A stretch of DNA of 64,000 nt from Desulfovibrio sp. JC022 (GCF_010470665.1 NZ_VOPZ01000008.1:124001-188000), one strand, 5' to 3'; shown: positions 8,231 through 16,475, numbered from the stretch's first letter. Made by a program: numbers and translations. The notes: a model not told the origin generated them from the letters alone.

Positions 8231-9442
8231 ATGCCCGAAATAATTCTCATTCAAATATCCGGCGAGGACAAACCCGGCCTGACTTCTGCTCTGACAGGAG
8301 TTCTGGCGGGCTACGGCATTGATATTCTTGATATCGGCCAGAGTGTAATCCACAGCCAGCTGGTGCTTGGCATTTTGATCCGCATTCCCCGTGAAGCCGA
8401 GTCCGCTCCTGTGCTCAAAGACATCATGTTCAAGGGTTACGAACTGGGGGTCAACGTCAAATTCAAGCCCACTGAAGCTGACAAATACATGGACTGGGTC
8501 GCCGCCCAAGGCAAGCCCAGACACATTGCCACCCTTGTGGGCCACAAGGTTACCGGGGCGCACATTTCAAGAATTTCACAGATCATTGCGGACAACGGAC
8601 TCAATATTGATATGATCCATCGTTTGTCCGGTCGAATTCCCATGAACGGAGAGCCTGCACCGCGCCATGCCTGCGTTGAATTTTCTGTTCGCGGTGTGCC
8701 TGAAGATCTGGACCGCATGCGCTCAAATTTTCTGGAAATGGCCGCCGAAGATCAGGTGGACATAGCCTTGCAGGAAGACAATGTTTTCCGCAGAAACAGA
8801 AGGCTGGTAGCCTTTGACATGGACTCCACCCTCATTCAGGCGGAAGTCATTGACGAACTGGCTAAGGCAGCCGGATCAGGCGAGATAGTCAGCCGGATCA
8901 CCGAATCAGCCATGCGCGGAGAAATTGATTTTAAGGAAAGCCTGCGCCAGCGTCTGGCAACCCTCAAAGGCCTTGATGAATCCGTAATGGAAGATATCGC
9001 CCGCACCCTGCCCATGACCGAAGGGGCCGAACGACTCATTACCAACCTGAAGAAATTCGGCTACAAGACCGCCATCATATCCGGTGGATTCACCTATTTC
9101 GGAGAAAAGCTGCAAGAAAAACTGGGCGTGGATTATGTTTATGCCAACCGCCTTGAAATAAAAGACGGCAAACTGACCGGCGGAGTTATCGGAGATATTG
9201 TTGACGGTGCCAAGAAGGCCGAACTGCTGCGCAAAATCGCAGAGAAGGAACAGATCAGCCTGCAACAATCCATTGCCGTGGGGGACGGAGCCAATGACCT
9301 GCCCATGCTCTCCATTGCCGGGCTGGGTATCGCGTTTCACGCCAAGCCCAAGGTCAAACAGGATGCCCGCCAGTCCATCTCCCATTTCGGGCTGGATTCC
9401 ATTCTCTATCTGATCGGATTACGCGACAGGGATACGGATTAG
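8231..9442 (+). CDS. serB: Phosphoserine phosphatase with N-terminal ACT domains
   Basis: Last step of serine synthesis: hydrolysis of O-phosphoserine in the cytosol. 403 residues. Two ACT-like regulatory domains occupy about residues 1-180 (ISGEDKPGLTSALTGVL; LVGHKVTGAHISRISQII). The HAD phosphatase follows with motif I as AFDMDSTLIQAEVIDELA near 197, motif II Ser in AIISGGFTYF, and motif IV as VGDGANDLPML near 354. AGGGA precedes the ATG at suitable spacing. The ACT domains may sense serine, as in other long SerB proteins. It is monocistronic, with a terminator just downstream. Confidence 0.95.
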   Translation: MPEIILIQISGEDKPGLTSALTGVLAGYGIDILDIGQSVIHSQLVLGILIRIPREAESAPVLKDIMFKGYELGVNVKFKPTEADKYMDWVAAQGKPRHIATLVGHKVTGAHISRISQIIADNGLNIDMIHRLSGRIPMNGEPAPRHACVEFSVRGVPEDLDRMRSNFLEMAAEDQVDIALQEDNVFRRNRRLVAFDMDSTLIQAEVIDELAKAAGSGEIVSRITESAMRGEIDFKESLRQRLATLKGLDESVMEDIARTLPMTEGAERLITNLKKFGYKTAIISGGFTYFGEKLQEKLGVDYVYANRLEIKDGKLTGGVIGDIVDGAKKAELLRKIAEKEQISLQQSIAVGDGANDLPMLSIAGLGIAFHAKPKVKQDARQSISHFGLDSILYLIGLRDRDTD

Positions 9443-9443
9443 G

Positions 9444-9457
9444 CTTCGCCGCTTCGT
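9444..9457 (+). repeat. 14-bp sequence shared with 34085-34098 (inverted)
   Basis: CTTCGCCGCTTCGT just after serB is found again, inverted, at 34085-34098 near the end of acs. Both lie beside gene ends; fragments GGGCTTCGC also follow hairpin repeats A and B, so it may be a remnant of the same family. Confidence 0.35.
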
Positions 9458-9488
9458 AAATAATATTTGCCTTATATCAGAACAAAAC

Positions 9489-9520
9489 AAGCCCCGCAGG
9501 ATCACTCCTACGGGGCTTTT
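9489..9520 (+). terminator. Bidirectional terminator between serB and the Feo operon
   Basis: Stem AAGCCCCG / CGGGGCTT (9489-9496, 9511-9518) with an inner AGG/CCT pair and T residues on both sides. Confidence 0.85.
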
Positions 9521-9545
9521 ATCATGCCTAAAGAATCAGCAGGAA

Positions 9546-10370
9546 TTACATATCTACTGCTTTGATCCAGATTACAGCATCCTGAGAGAGTTCTTTACCT
9601 TTGAACTCTTTGTCAGGACCGGAACCCAGTGCGCAGAAACCCCACCAGCCGGCTTTGGGGATGGCGAAGGTTACGTAACCCTGAGCATCGGTTTTAACAC
9701 CCATGGTTACGAAAGCATCGTGAGGAGCATGAGCTTTTTCTTCTTTTTTGAAAGCATTGTTTTTCATGTCGGGCTCGTGGTTCATGTACTCAACTTCAAC
9801 ATCAGCATTGGGAACGGGCTTGCCGTCGGAAAGGAGCTGAGCTTTGAAGGTCATACCGGTCCACATGGCATAAGGCTTAACAAGGGGAACCCATTCAGTC
9901 TTGAGACCTGCGGGAGCAGCCCAGTTACCGGGCAGGCCGCCGACGTTCATGTAAGTCTTGGTGATCTGCTGGATGTAAATGTCTTCTTCACCTTCGTAGT
10001 AGGGAGCGGGCACCAGAACCAGGGTGTAGTCGCCCATGGAACGAACAATTTTCTTGGGCAGCTTTGCTTCATAAGCTTCACCGGAATTTGTCAGGCTGGT
10101 CCAGGTGATGGGCTTGAGCAACTTTTTGAGGTCGTACTTTTTAATTTTACCCTCTTCACCTTTCTGATGCAGCATAAAAAACTCTTCCGGCATGCCCATC
10201 TTCATAGTGTGCCCTGCTTCAAAGGGGTGGGTGAAAACAAGCTTCACATCGGTTTCAGCACCCTTATTCTTCGCGATTTCGGGGGTGTAGATCATCTGAA
10301 AGTGGGCAGAAGCGGGGACTGCCATAGCAACAACCAACAACAAGTTAAGGAAAACTACCTTCATCTTCAT
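9546..10370 (-). CDS. Periplasmic DUF4198 / NikM-like protein of the Feo operon
   Basis: 274 residues from ATG 10370, which has CAGGAG eight bases upstream; upstream in-frame codons add a charged stretch and are less likely. A clear signal peptide ends PASAHFQMIY, so the mature protein starts with a histidine that could bind metal, as in NikM-like DUF4198 proteins. The rest is beta-rich (KLVFTHPFEAGHTMKMGMP; a C-terminal Ig-like stretch YVTFAIPKAGWWGFCALGS). It is the last gene after feoA, feoB and the 107-residue periplasmic gene, 112 bases after the latter. A periplasmic metal-delivery or chaperone role is inferred from the family and location. Confidence 0.8.
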   Translation of the reverse strand: MKMKVVFLNLLLVVAMAVPASAHFQMIYTPEIAKNKGAETDVKLVFTHPFEAGHTMKMGMPEEFFMLHQKGEEGKIKKYDLKKLLKPITWTSLTNSGEAYEAKLPKKIVRSMGDYTLVLVPAPYYEGEEDIYIQQITKTYMNVGGLPGNWAAPAGLKTEWVPLVKPYAMWTGMTFKAQLLSDGKPVPNADVEVEYMNHEPDMKNNAFKKEEKAHAPHDAFVTMGVKTDAQGYVTFAIPKAGWWGFCALGSGPDKEFKGKELSQDAVIWIKAVDM

Positions 10371-10482
10371 TTTACTTCTCCTGATTATGACTTTGATCCT
10401 CTTTATCAAAAGATAAAGAAAATTTTTTATTTTTGGTCAACTGCACACACCGTGAAACGCTCACGATACGTGCAAAAACTAA

Positions 10483-10806
10483 CTATTCAACAATATCGGA
10501 ACCGTCGATTTCAATGGAATGACCTTCGCCGCCATCAAAAGTAACAGTGTAGTGACCTGCGGGTTTTTTGAACTCAAATTCGCTGTCTTCGTTCATAGCA
10601 CCCTTAAGAACAACTGCACCGGAATCGTCACGAACAAACATTTTTACGCCGGAAGCTGAAGAACCGTCCGAGAAGCCACCTTCACAAAGAACGGTGCCGT
10701 CACCGTTATCAAAGCAGCTGCACAAAGGGGAATGGGCCAAAGCAGCAGTAGCGGAAAGAACGATCAATCCGGCAGCCACAACGAGTTTAGAAATTATCTT
10801 TTTCAT
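10483..10806 (-). CDS. Small periplasmic protein linked to feoB
   Basis: 107 residues with a signal peptide ending ALAHSPLCSC, so the mature form begins His-Ser-Pro and carries Cys28, Cys30 and Cys40. The remainder resembles a carboxypeptidase-regulatory-like beta-sandwich (MFVRDDSGAVVLKG; HYTVTFDGGEGHSIEIDG). It starts 18 bases after feoB, so it is cotranscribed. The exposed N-terminal His plus clustered Cys suggests metal binding beside a ferrous importer. No named family is certain. Confidence 0.75.
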   Translation of the reverse strand: MKKIISKLVVAAGLIVLSATAALAHSPLCSCFDNGDGTVLCEGGFSDGSSASGVKMFVRDDSGAVVLKGAMNEDSEFEFKKPAGHYTVTFDGGEGHSIEIDGSDIVE

Positions 10807-10824
10807 AGCTGTCTCCTGAGAGAT

Positions 10825-13359
10825 TTATTGGTTACTTGGTTGATATTCATAGGAAGCCGAAACCTTATCCGATGCGATCTTGTGCGCCAGTGCGATAAGC
10901 AGAGCCACGGACAAGGCAAACACATAAAACCCTTTCATCATGGTTATGCCGCTCGCTCCCAGAACATTGCCCAAAGTGAAGACTGCGGATGCCACCCCGA
11001 AGCCCACCGCAGTGGGAAAGAAAATGGCGAAAGCCATCCACTTGTAAGACCCGGTCTGCACTTTGACCATGATGGTGGCTGCAAGGCAGGGAGGATAAAG
11101 GGCAAAGAAAAGGAGAACCGCAAGGGCATGTAGGGAATTCATACCGCTGCTCTGGCTTTCATTATCCATTCTCTGCTCAAGGGTCTGGTTGTCATCAGCA
11201 CCCTGCTGATACAACACACCCATAGTCGCGACAGAAGATTCGCGAGCTGCAAAAGAACTGATCAAAGCGATATTAACTTTCCAATCAAAACCGGCATACT
11301 TGGTAACAGGCTCAAGGGAACGCCCGATCATGCCGAAGAAGGATGTCTTGATCTTTTCCTCTTTGATCTTGCGGCGCAGGGACTTTCTTTTGGATGAAAG
11401 CTTACGCACAGCACGGTTAACAACCTTGGCTGCTTTATCACCACGAGGCTTGATCAAAACAAAGGTTTCCGGGTTGGCTTTCTTGAAAGAATGGTCCACC
11501 CGTGCCGCACCTTCTTTGCCGGATGAGTTCATGCGGGCGCGCTTGTAATCATCGTAAAGATTAAGCAACGGCAACATTTTATCGCCTGTAGCAAGCCCGG
11601 AGTATGCATTGCCTGCCACCTTGGAATCATAAGTTGCAACGGCCTTACTCATCTCAGTTTCGTAATAATCCATGCGTCCATCGGTGAGACCGGGAAACTG
11701 CAAGAGAGAAAATACGCAAAGAGAAACCGCAACAACAATAGAACCGACTTTTTTAATGTACTCCCAAGTTCTTTCCAAAGCCCTCTGGGCCACACCGAAG
11801 AAAGTGGGTGCATGGTAGTTGGGCATTTCCATAATAAAGGGCGCGGTTTCACGACCTTTAAGGACTGTTGTGGTCAGGATCTTGGCAATGATCAAAGCCA
11901 TAATGATGGTAATGGTCGAGATAAAGAACATTGCCCATGACTTGTGGTCCGCAAAATAAATATTCACCAAAAGCGTGTACAGAGGGATCTTGGCAAGGCA
12001 GTTCATGAACGGAACAGTCAGAATCGTTGCCAGTCTTGATCTTTCATCAGGAATCCCCTTGGTGGACATAATTCCCGGGACAGCGCAGCCCCCGGCAAAT
12101 ACGCCGCCCAGAATAAACGGCAGGGTTGATTGCCCGTGCAGTCCGAAACTGTGGAAGATACGGTCCAGAATAAAAGCGATACGGGCCATATATCCTGAGT
12201 CTTCAAGTATTGCGATCAGTGCAAAAAGGATCAGAAAGATTGGGACATAGTTGAGCAGAGTATTGGCACTATCCACCATCCAGAGGACCATGGAGCGCAG
12301 CAGCGAATCCTCAATCAATCCTGCCGGAGGCAAAACTCCGGCTACAATATCCCTGAACTTGGCAAGAAACGGCCAAGTGTACTTGGTAAGTTCGTACCCC
12401 TGAACAATGGAAAGTTCATATATAAGGTAGACTGTAGCCAGCAGAAAAAACGGAGCAAGGGCGCGATTCAAAACCCAGCGGTCAATCCTTTCAGAGATGG
12501 GTTGCCCGGAATCAGCCTCCTTGGTCACGCAGGCATCAACGATCTCACCAGCCACCCTGTCGCGGCAGGCAACAATATAATCACTGGTGTTAACACCGGT
12601 CTCATCTTCAAATTCCATCCTGCGGGAAAGCGCATCTTCAATAATGGACTTACCGGCTGTATGCTTTGTTTCAACAATCTTCCGGGCTTCAGAATCATTC
12701 TCCAAAAGCTTGATCGCCAGCCAGCGTAAAGGATAAAGCACACCAAGGCTGGCATCTGCGGCAAGCTGCTCTTCAAGGGCTTTTGCATGTACCTCGAGAT
12801 CACCGTAATCAATAACCACCGGGCGAGTGTAGGACTCCTGGTTAACAGCCTTGCGGATGGCTGCCTTCAAGGCCTGTTTACCTTTGCCTTTTCGTCCTAC
12901 TGTAGCGACTACATCCACGCCGAGACGTTTGGTCAATTCTTTCAAATCAATAGACAGCCCCTGACTTTCGGCAACGTCCATCATGTTCAAGGCAACGGTG
13001 ACCGGAAAATTCATCTCCAAAACCTGAAAGGTAAAGTACAGACTGCGACGCAAGCAGGTCGCATCCATGACGTTTACAACCACATCAGGCTTTTCTTCCA
13101 ACAGAAATTCACGAGAAACCCTTTCCTCAAGAGAGAAAGAAGTCAGGCTGTAGGTTCCGGGAAGGTCAACCACCTCGTAGCGGGTCTTACCTTCACGGTA
13201 GCTGCCGACCTTTTTATCTACGGTCACACCCGGATAGTTGGCCACATGCTGGTTGGCACCGGTGACCATATTATATGTTGTCGATTTACCGGCATTCTGC
13301 TGCCCGGCAAGAGCGACGAGAAAGTTATCTTTCAGTGCCTTTTTCCCCTCAGCGTTCAT
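10825..13359 (-). CDS. feoB: Ferrous iron transport protein B
   Basis: Inner-membrane Fe(II) importer of 844 residues. The G domain shows G1 GQQNAGKST near residue 19, G3 DLPGTYSL near 65 and G4 NMMD near 125. The membrane part has two gate regions, including FILGGVFAGGCAVPGIMSTK and the later SSFAARESSVATMGVL. Between them is a long soluble lysine/arginine-rich insert of roughly 110 residues. The ATG at 13359 overlaps the feoA 3' end by 11 bases and uses GAGG inside feoA, which points to translational coupling; a TTG four codons upstream is open but lacks this spacing. Confidence 0.97.
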   Translation of the reverse strand: MNAEGKKALKDNFLVALAGQQNAGKSTTYNMVTGANQHVANYPGVTVDKKVGSYREGKTRYEVVDLPGTYSLTSFSLEERVSREFLLEEKPDVVVNVMDATCLRRSLYFTFQVLEMNFPVTVALNMMDVAESQGLSIDLKELTKRLGVDVVATVGRKGKGKQALKAAIRKAVNQESYTRPVVIDYGDLEVHAKALEEQLAADASLGVLYPLRWLAIKLLENDSEARKIVETKHTAGKSIIEDALSRRMEFEDETGVNTSDYIVACRDRVAGEIVDACVTKEADSGQPISERIDRWVLNRALAPFFLLATVYLIYELSIVQGYELTKYTWPFLAKFRDIVAGVLPPAGLIEDSLLRSMVLWMVDSANTLLNYVPIFLILFALIAILEDSGYMARIAFILDRIFHSFGLHGQSTLPFILGGVFAGGCAVPGIMSTKGIPDERSRLATILTVPFMNCLAKIPLYTLLVNIYFADHKSWAMFFISTITIIMALIIAKILTTTVLKGRETAPFIMEMPNYHAPTFFGVAQRALERTWEYIKKVGSIVVAVSLCVFSLLQFPGLTDGRMDYYETEMSKAVATYDSKVAGNAYSGLATGDKMLPLLNLYDDYKRARMNSSGKEGAARVDHSFKKANPETFVLIKPRGDKAAKVVNRAVRKLSSKRKSLRRKIKEEKIKTSFFGMIGRSLEPVTKYAGFDWKVNIALISSFAARESSVATMGVLYQQGADDNQTLEQRMDNESQSSGMNSLHALAVLLFFALYPPCLAATIMVKVQTGSYKWMAFAIFFPTAVGFGVASAVFTLGNVLGASGITMMKGFYVFALSVALLIALAHKIASDKVSASYEYQPSNQ

Positions 13360-13681
13360 CTTCCACCTCAATCTGATAAGCCTCAGTGCGTCGCAGGGTT
13401 ACGCAGTAACCGGCAACACGCAATTCAAGAGGGCAGCCCAGCGTTGCCACACGGACCACTTCGATCTCCCTGCCGGGAACAAAACCCAGATCAAGCAATC
13501 TTTGCCTTACCGCGCCACTTGAAAAGTGCCCACGGATCACAGCTTTTTCGCCTATGGGAATGTCCAGAAGGCTTTTACCACGCATATGGCAAGGCTTGCC
13601 CTGTCTTCTTCCGCCGGCACCACGATGCCTTTTCCTTACGGAAACAGACTCACGGTTAAAGAAATCAAACTTGTTTAACAT
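13349..13681 (-). CDS. feoA: Ferrous iron transport protein A with basic N-terminal extension
   Basis: SH3-like cytosolic partner of FeoB. 110 residues; the FeoA fold runs from about residue 36 to the end (SLLDIPIGEKAVIRGHF, RQRLLDLGFVPGREIEV, LRVAGYCVTLRRTEA). The first 35 residues are an Arg/Lys-rich tail with Cys31 and His32 (KPCHMRG) that standard 75-80-residue FeoA proteins lack. ATG 13681 has GAGG upstream. It heads the operon feoA-feoB-small periplasmic gene-DUF4198 gene, with candidate Fur sites just upstream. Confidence 0.93.
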   Translation of the reverse strand: MLNKFDFFNRESVSVRKRHRGAGGRRQGKPCHMRGKSLLDIPIGEKAVIRGHFSSGAVRQRLLDLGFVPGREIEVVRVATLGCPLELRVAGYCVTLRRTEAYQIEVEDER

Positions 13682-13716
13682 TTAATTGCCTCTTATTTTG
13701 CATTCGATTTTGCAAA

Positions 13717-13842
13717 TGAATTTCGAAATCAATTAGTATAGATCCAAATTTCTCTTGTCAACAAGAATTAAAAACTCTTGCTACGATTACCAAACTAATT
13801 CAAACTGTCCCTTTTTATGCTTGATATTGACATTCGTTTTCA
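13717..13842. promoter_or_regulatory. Candidate Fur-type sites upstream of feoA
   Basis: Two sites: TGAATTTCGAAATCA (13717-13731), which contains the perfect palindrome ATTTCGAAAT, and TGACATTCGTTTTCA (13828-13842), which partly matches the 7-1-7 Fur pattern with several mismatches. Assigned from resemblance and the gene downstream only. Confidence 0.4.
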
Positions 13843-13953
13843 TTAACGAACAGATGACTACAGGAAACGGCAACCCTAGTCTGACAGTGCTCCCTCTGAA
13901 CCTAAAGTAAGCTGGAGCATCTTCAGGTCAGATATTGCCGGGGAGGAAAAACA

Positions 13954-14949
13954 TTGATTATTTACATAAAAAACAAGCTTAAAAACACTGGCAACCTACA
14001 CCGTAGACCCAACAGCAGGAACAAACTGAGGGCAAAATCATTTATTGCTGTGCTTCTAATTCTGATCCTGCCTGCCGGGGCCATGATGGCTGCTGCCGAA
14101 TTCGCGGACAGAGATTCCCTTGCCATGTACATCTGCCTGCATTTCAGTTTGTGTATTGCCCTGTGCATGCCCATTGCAAACTGGCTTGAGAACTGGATGG
14201 TCAACAGGGAAGTGCAAAAAATGAACAGCTTCTGCGTCAAACTCAAGCAAGGCAAACTGAATCAACGCTTGGAACTTTATTCCAATAAATCAGCTGCCTC
14301 CACTGACGAACTGTGCCTATTGCAACATAACCTGAACTGGCTGGCCCACTCAGTTGCCAAGCGGGAGTCCAAGTTTACGGAATCACTGGCAAAAACCCGC
14401 AAAGACAAGGAAAGACTCAATCTGCTTTCCTACACTGACCATCTTACCGGACTGTTCAATAAACGCTTTTTCGAACTGAAACTGGTGGAAGCATGCTCCA
14501 GATGCATTTCCTGCAAAACTCCACTCCACCTTATGCTTATTGACTGCGACCACTTTAAAGAGGTCAACGATATCTACGGGCATCAGGAGGGAGACAGAAT
14601 TCTTGCAGAACTGGGCCGGATCATCAGTTCATCTGTTCGAGGCGGTACGGATTTCCCCTTCCGTTTCGGAGGAGACGAATTTGGAGCGATTCTTGTCGGC
14701 GTGGATTCAACCCGCTGTGAACAAATCGCTGAACGCATCCGAGACCGCTTTGCACAGATTAAACTGGGCCGGGCCAGCTTAAGCATAGGCATTTCCAAAC
14801 TCTGCTATCAGGCTATGGACCCCGAAACCGAAGCGGAACAGTTGGTTGCTGCTGCTGACAAAGCCCTGTACTTTGCAAAAAACACCGGGCGGGATAAAAT
14901 TATAAGCCCAGCCCAATACAAAGAGAGCCCGCAGCCATGTGACCCTTAA
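13954..14949 (+). CDS. Membrane-anchored GGDEF protein (diguanylate cyclase)
   Basis: 331 residues from TTG 13954, which has GGGAGG at good spacing. Two hydrophobic segments near residues 30-48 and 55-75 anchor it; a helical linker and a coiled coil follow, then a GGDEF domain from about 155 (TDHLTGLFNKRFFELKL). The active-site motif RFGGDEFG sits at 239-243 and is intact, so synthesis of cyclic di-GMP from GTP is likely. The usual RxxD inhibitory site five residues before GGDEF is not canonical: the arginine is four, not three, residues before the aspartate. It is divergent from feoA and faces the ferrosome-like cluster. Confidence 0.88.
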   Translation: MIIYIKNKLKNTGNLHRRPNSRNKLRAKSFIAVLLILILPAGAMMAAAEFADRDSLAMYICLHFSLCIALCMPIANWLENWMVNREVQKMNSFCVKLKQGKLNQRLELYSNKSAASTDELCLLQHNLNWLAHSVAKRESKFTESLAKTRKDKERLNLLSYTDHLTGLFNKRFFELKLVEACSRCISCKTPLHLMLIDCDHFKEVNDIYGHQEGDRILAELGRIISSSVRGGTDFPFRFGGDEFGAILVGVDSTRCEQIAERIRDRFAQIKLGRASLSIGISKLCYQAMDPETEAEQLVAAADKALYFAKNTGRDKIISPAQYKESPQPCDP

Positions 14950-14962
14950 TATATGCGTACGC

Positions 14963-15184
14963 CTATCCGGCCATGTCCGCCTTTGCTTCATCAACAAGGC
15001 GAGCCACTTCATCTTTAGCTGAACCATACTGTTTCGAAGCCCAGCTTCCAGCCTTCACACCGCCCTTTACGGCCTTGGTAACCGCAGGCTTTACGCCTCC
15101 AGCTTTGTAAACAGCATATGCAGCCACACCGACTGCTGTTGCTGCTGTTGAAACCAGCAACAACTTTCCGATATTGAAACTCAT
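14963..15184 (-). CDS. Small single-TM protein, paralogue-like to the 19702 product
   Basis: 73 residues: a hydrophobic segment at 8-27 (LLLVSTAATAVGVAAYAVYK), then a basic/amphipathic tail containing KPAVTKAVKGGVKAGSWASK and an acidic end. The tail matches in layout the C-terminal half of the protein at 19702-20019 (NPKVQKAVVSGAVKTWSAVQ). ATG with AAGGAG upstream. A TTGAG-core site lies about 85 bases upstream. I take it as part of the ferrosome-like cluster; biochemical function unknown. Confidence 0.68.
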   Translation of the reverse strand: MSFNIGKLLLVSTAATAVGVAAYAVYKAGGVKPAVTKAVKGGVKAGSWASKQYGSAKDEVARLVDEAKADMAG

Positions 15185-15266
15185 TTTTATTCTCCTTAAA
15201 GAACCCTAAAACAAATTGATTTAAAGGCTGAATATGACATCCGCATTACAAGGGAAAACAGTGCGA

Positions 15267-15285
15267 TTGAGAATTATTCGCAATT
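15267..15285. promoter_or_regulatory. TTGAG-core site 1, Fur-box-like
   Basis: TTGAGAATTATTCGCAATT; its inner 15 bases (15268-15282) fit the Fur 7-1-7 pattern TGAtAAT-n-ATTaTCA with few mismatches. It lies upstream of the 73-residue gene and just past the Fur-family gene. Confidence 0.5.
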
Positions 15286-15290
15286 AACAA

Positions 15291-15722
15291 TTACTGCTTT
15301 CGGCAATCAGGACAAATACCATAGAGAATCATTTTATGCCGATTCACAGCAAAATCATGTTTTCTGGCCAGTTTATCCTGCAACTCTTCAATGCGTTCTT
15401 CAACAACTTCAATCCTGCGGTTGCAACGGATACAGACAAGATGATCATGGTGATCCCGGTCATGACGGCACTCAAAGCGGGTCACCCCATCGCCGAAATC
15501 CATTGACTCGGCAATACCGCTCTCTGCAAGGAGCTTGATGGTCCGGTATACTGTAGCCGGACTGATTGAAGAGTCGCATTTACTGACATGCACATAAAGC
15601 TCTTCACATGAATGATGACCTTGGGTTCCTAAGAACACTTCCAGAACAACGCGACGCTGCTCAGTAGCAGCCATTTTATTCCTGGTGAGATACTCCAAAA
15701 ATTGAGTTTGCGGGCTTGACAT
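15291..15722 (-). CDS. Fur-family metalloregulator inside the ferrosome-like cluster
   Basis: 143 residues from ATG 15722 with GGAGG five bases upstream; a longer open frame runs to 15827 but would cross the promoter. A winged-helix domain comes first (ATEQRRVVLEVFLGT; ISPATVYRTIKLLAESGIA), then the metal-binding dimerisation domain with HDRDHHDHLVC, a structural CIRC and a C-terminal CPDC pair. It is Fur-like by the HHDH block; iron is the likely co-repressor from context, but Zur or another specificity cannot be excluded. It is divergent from the 15930 gene, and its own promoter carries a TTGAG-core site, so autoregulation is likely. Confidence 0.9.
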   Translation of the reverse strand: MSSPQTQFLEYLTRNKMAATEQRRVVLEVFLGTQGHHSCEELYVHVSKCDSSISPATVYRTIKLLAESGIAESMDFGDGVTRFECRHDRDHHDHLVCIRCNRRIEVVEERIEELQDKLARKHDFAVNRHKMILYGICPDCRKQ

Positions 15723-15757
15723 CCTTTCCTCCATTGTGGTTTTTGTGAAAATGACAC

Positions 15758-15790
15758 TGATGACTATTCTCAAGTGAAAACGATTGTCAA
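15758..15790 (-). promoter_or_regulatory. Promoter of the Fur-family gene with overlapping TTGAG site 2
   Basis: On the minus strand, TTGACA (15785-15790) and ATAGTC (15762-15767) are 17 bases apart. TTGAGAATAGTCATCA (15758-15773) covers the -10 element and matches the Fur 7-1-7 pattern at 11 of 14 positions, suggesting autorepression. Confidence 0.5.
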
Positions 15791-15824
15791 GAGCTAAGTA
15801 CTCACTCACATTAGATAAATCATG

Positions 15825-15841
15825 CAATTGAAACTCAATTG
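15825..15841. promoter_or_regulatory. TTGAG-core site 3, perfect 7-3-7 palindrome
   Basis: CAATTGA-AAC-TCAATTG, a perfect inverted repeat between the Fur-family gene and the 15930 gene. Its reverse strand reads TTGAGTTTCAATTG. Confidence 0.5.
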
Positions 15842-15929
15842 TGCTGCTTTCTAAAAAGTAGCAAAACAGTAATTAACTCTGTACCCGATAAAAAACCGAC
15901 GGCCTGCCGTCTAAAGACAGGAGTAAATA

Positions 15930-16274
15930 ATGACCACACCTACAACAACCAGAATCCTTCCGGTAATTACTGCTTCCGCCGCTGCCACAGGAGCACTGGT
16001 GGGCGGCACAGTTGCGGCTGTCCGCTCAACCATTGCCGTAAAAGAAGGAAGAATGAGCAGCTGTGATGCAGCCAAAACCGTAGCCAGCGAATCAGCAGGA
16101 ACCGGCCTTGCCACTGCTGCCGGAGTTGCCGCTACAGGGATTCTCGGTCTTGGCGGACTGACCGGAATACTCGGTTTCACAGTAGTAGCCACCGGAGCTA
16201 AAATGCTCTGGGACAAAGCAGTTCCCAATGCACTGGACAAAAAACAGCCCAAACAACTTGAAGAAGCAAACTAA
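15930..16274 (+). CDS. Ala/Gly-rich small membrane protein of the ferrosome-like cluster
   Basis: 114 residues, with GGAG eight bases before the ATG. There are two to three weakly hydrophobic, glycine-rich segments: residues about 7-30 (Ala/Gly-rich), and 63-90 with an LG-repeat run GILGLGGLTGILGF, then a basic C-terminus. Glycine-zipper and Leu-Gly repeats recall magnetosome surface proteins such as MamD/Mms6, but I see no sequence homology beyond that. Location between a Fur paralogue and P-type ATPases points to a membrane component of an iron compartment. Function inferred only. Confidence 0.68.
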   Translation: MTTPTTTRILPVITASAAATGALVGGTVAAVRSTIAVKEGRMSSCDAAKTVASESAGTGLATAAGVAATGILGLGGLTGILGFTVVATGAKMLWDKAVPNALDKKQPKQLEEAN

Positions 16275-16299
16275 TCATACTCTGTTTATTTAAGCATAT

Positions 16300-16336
16300 A
16301 AGGCAGCCTTAAGTATATACGAAGGGCTGCCCTTTT
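16300..16336 (+). terminator. Probable terminator after the 15930 gene
   Basis: AAGGCAGCC (16300-16308) pairs with GGGCTGCCCTT (16324-16334) with one bulge, followed by TTTT. Confidence 0.6.
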
Positions 16337-16368
16337 CATGGCAACGCTCAGCAAAAACCAAGTTTTCG

Positions 16369-16422
16369 TTGACAAAGGGATAACTCATTTGTATTTCCCT
16401 TTTCTGTGGAGTTGATACTCAA
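16369..16422 (+). promoter_or_regulatory. Promoter of the ATPase operon with TTGAG-core site 4
   Basis: TTGACA (16369-16374), 17 bases, TATTTC (16392-16397). GTTGATACTCAA (16411-16422) lies in the expected transcription-start region; its complement is TTGAGTATCAAC, and it shares TTGAWACTCAATT with site 3. It fits repression of the whole downstream operon by the linked Fur-family protein. Confidence 0.5.
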
Positions 16423-16475
16423 TTTCAATTTCACAGGATGTCCATCTGAGAATCCAGTAAACACAGGACTTTCAC

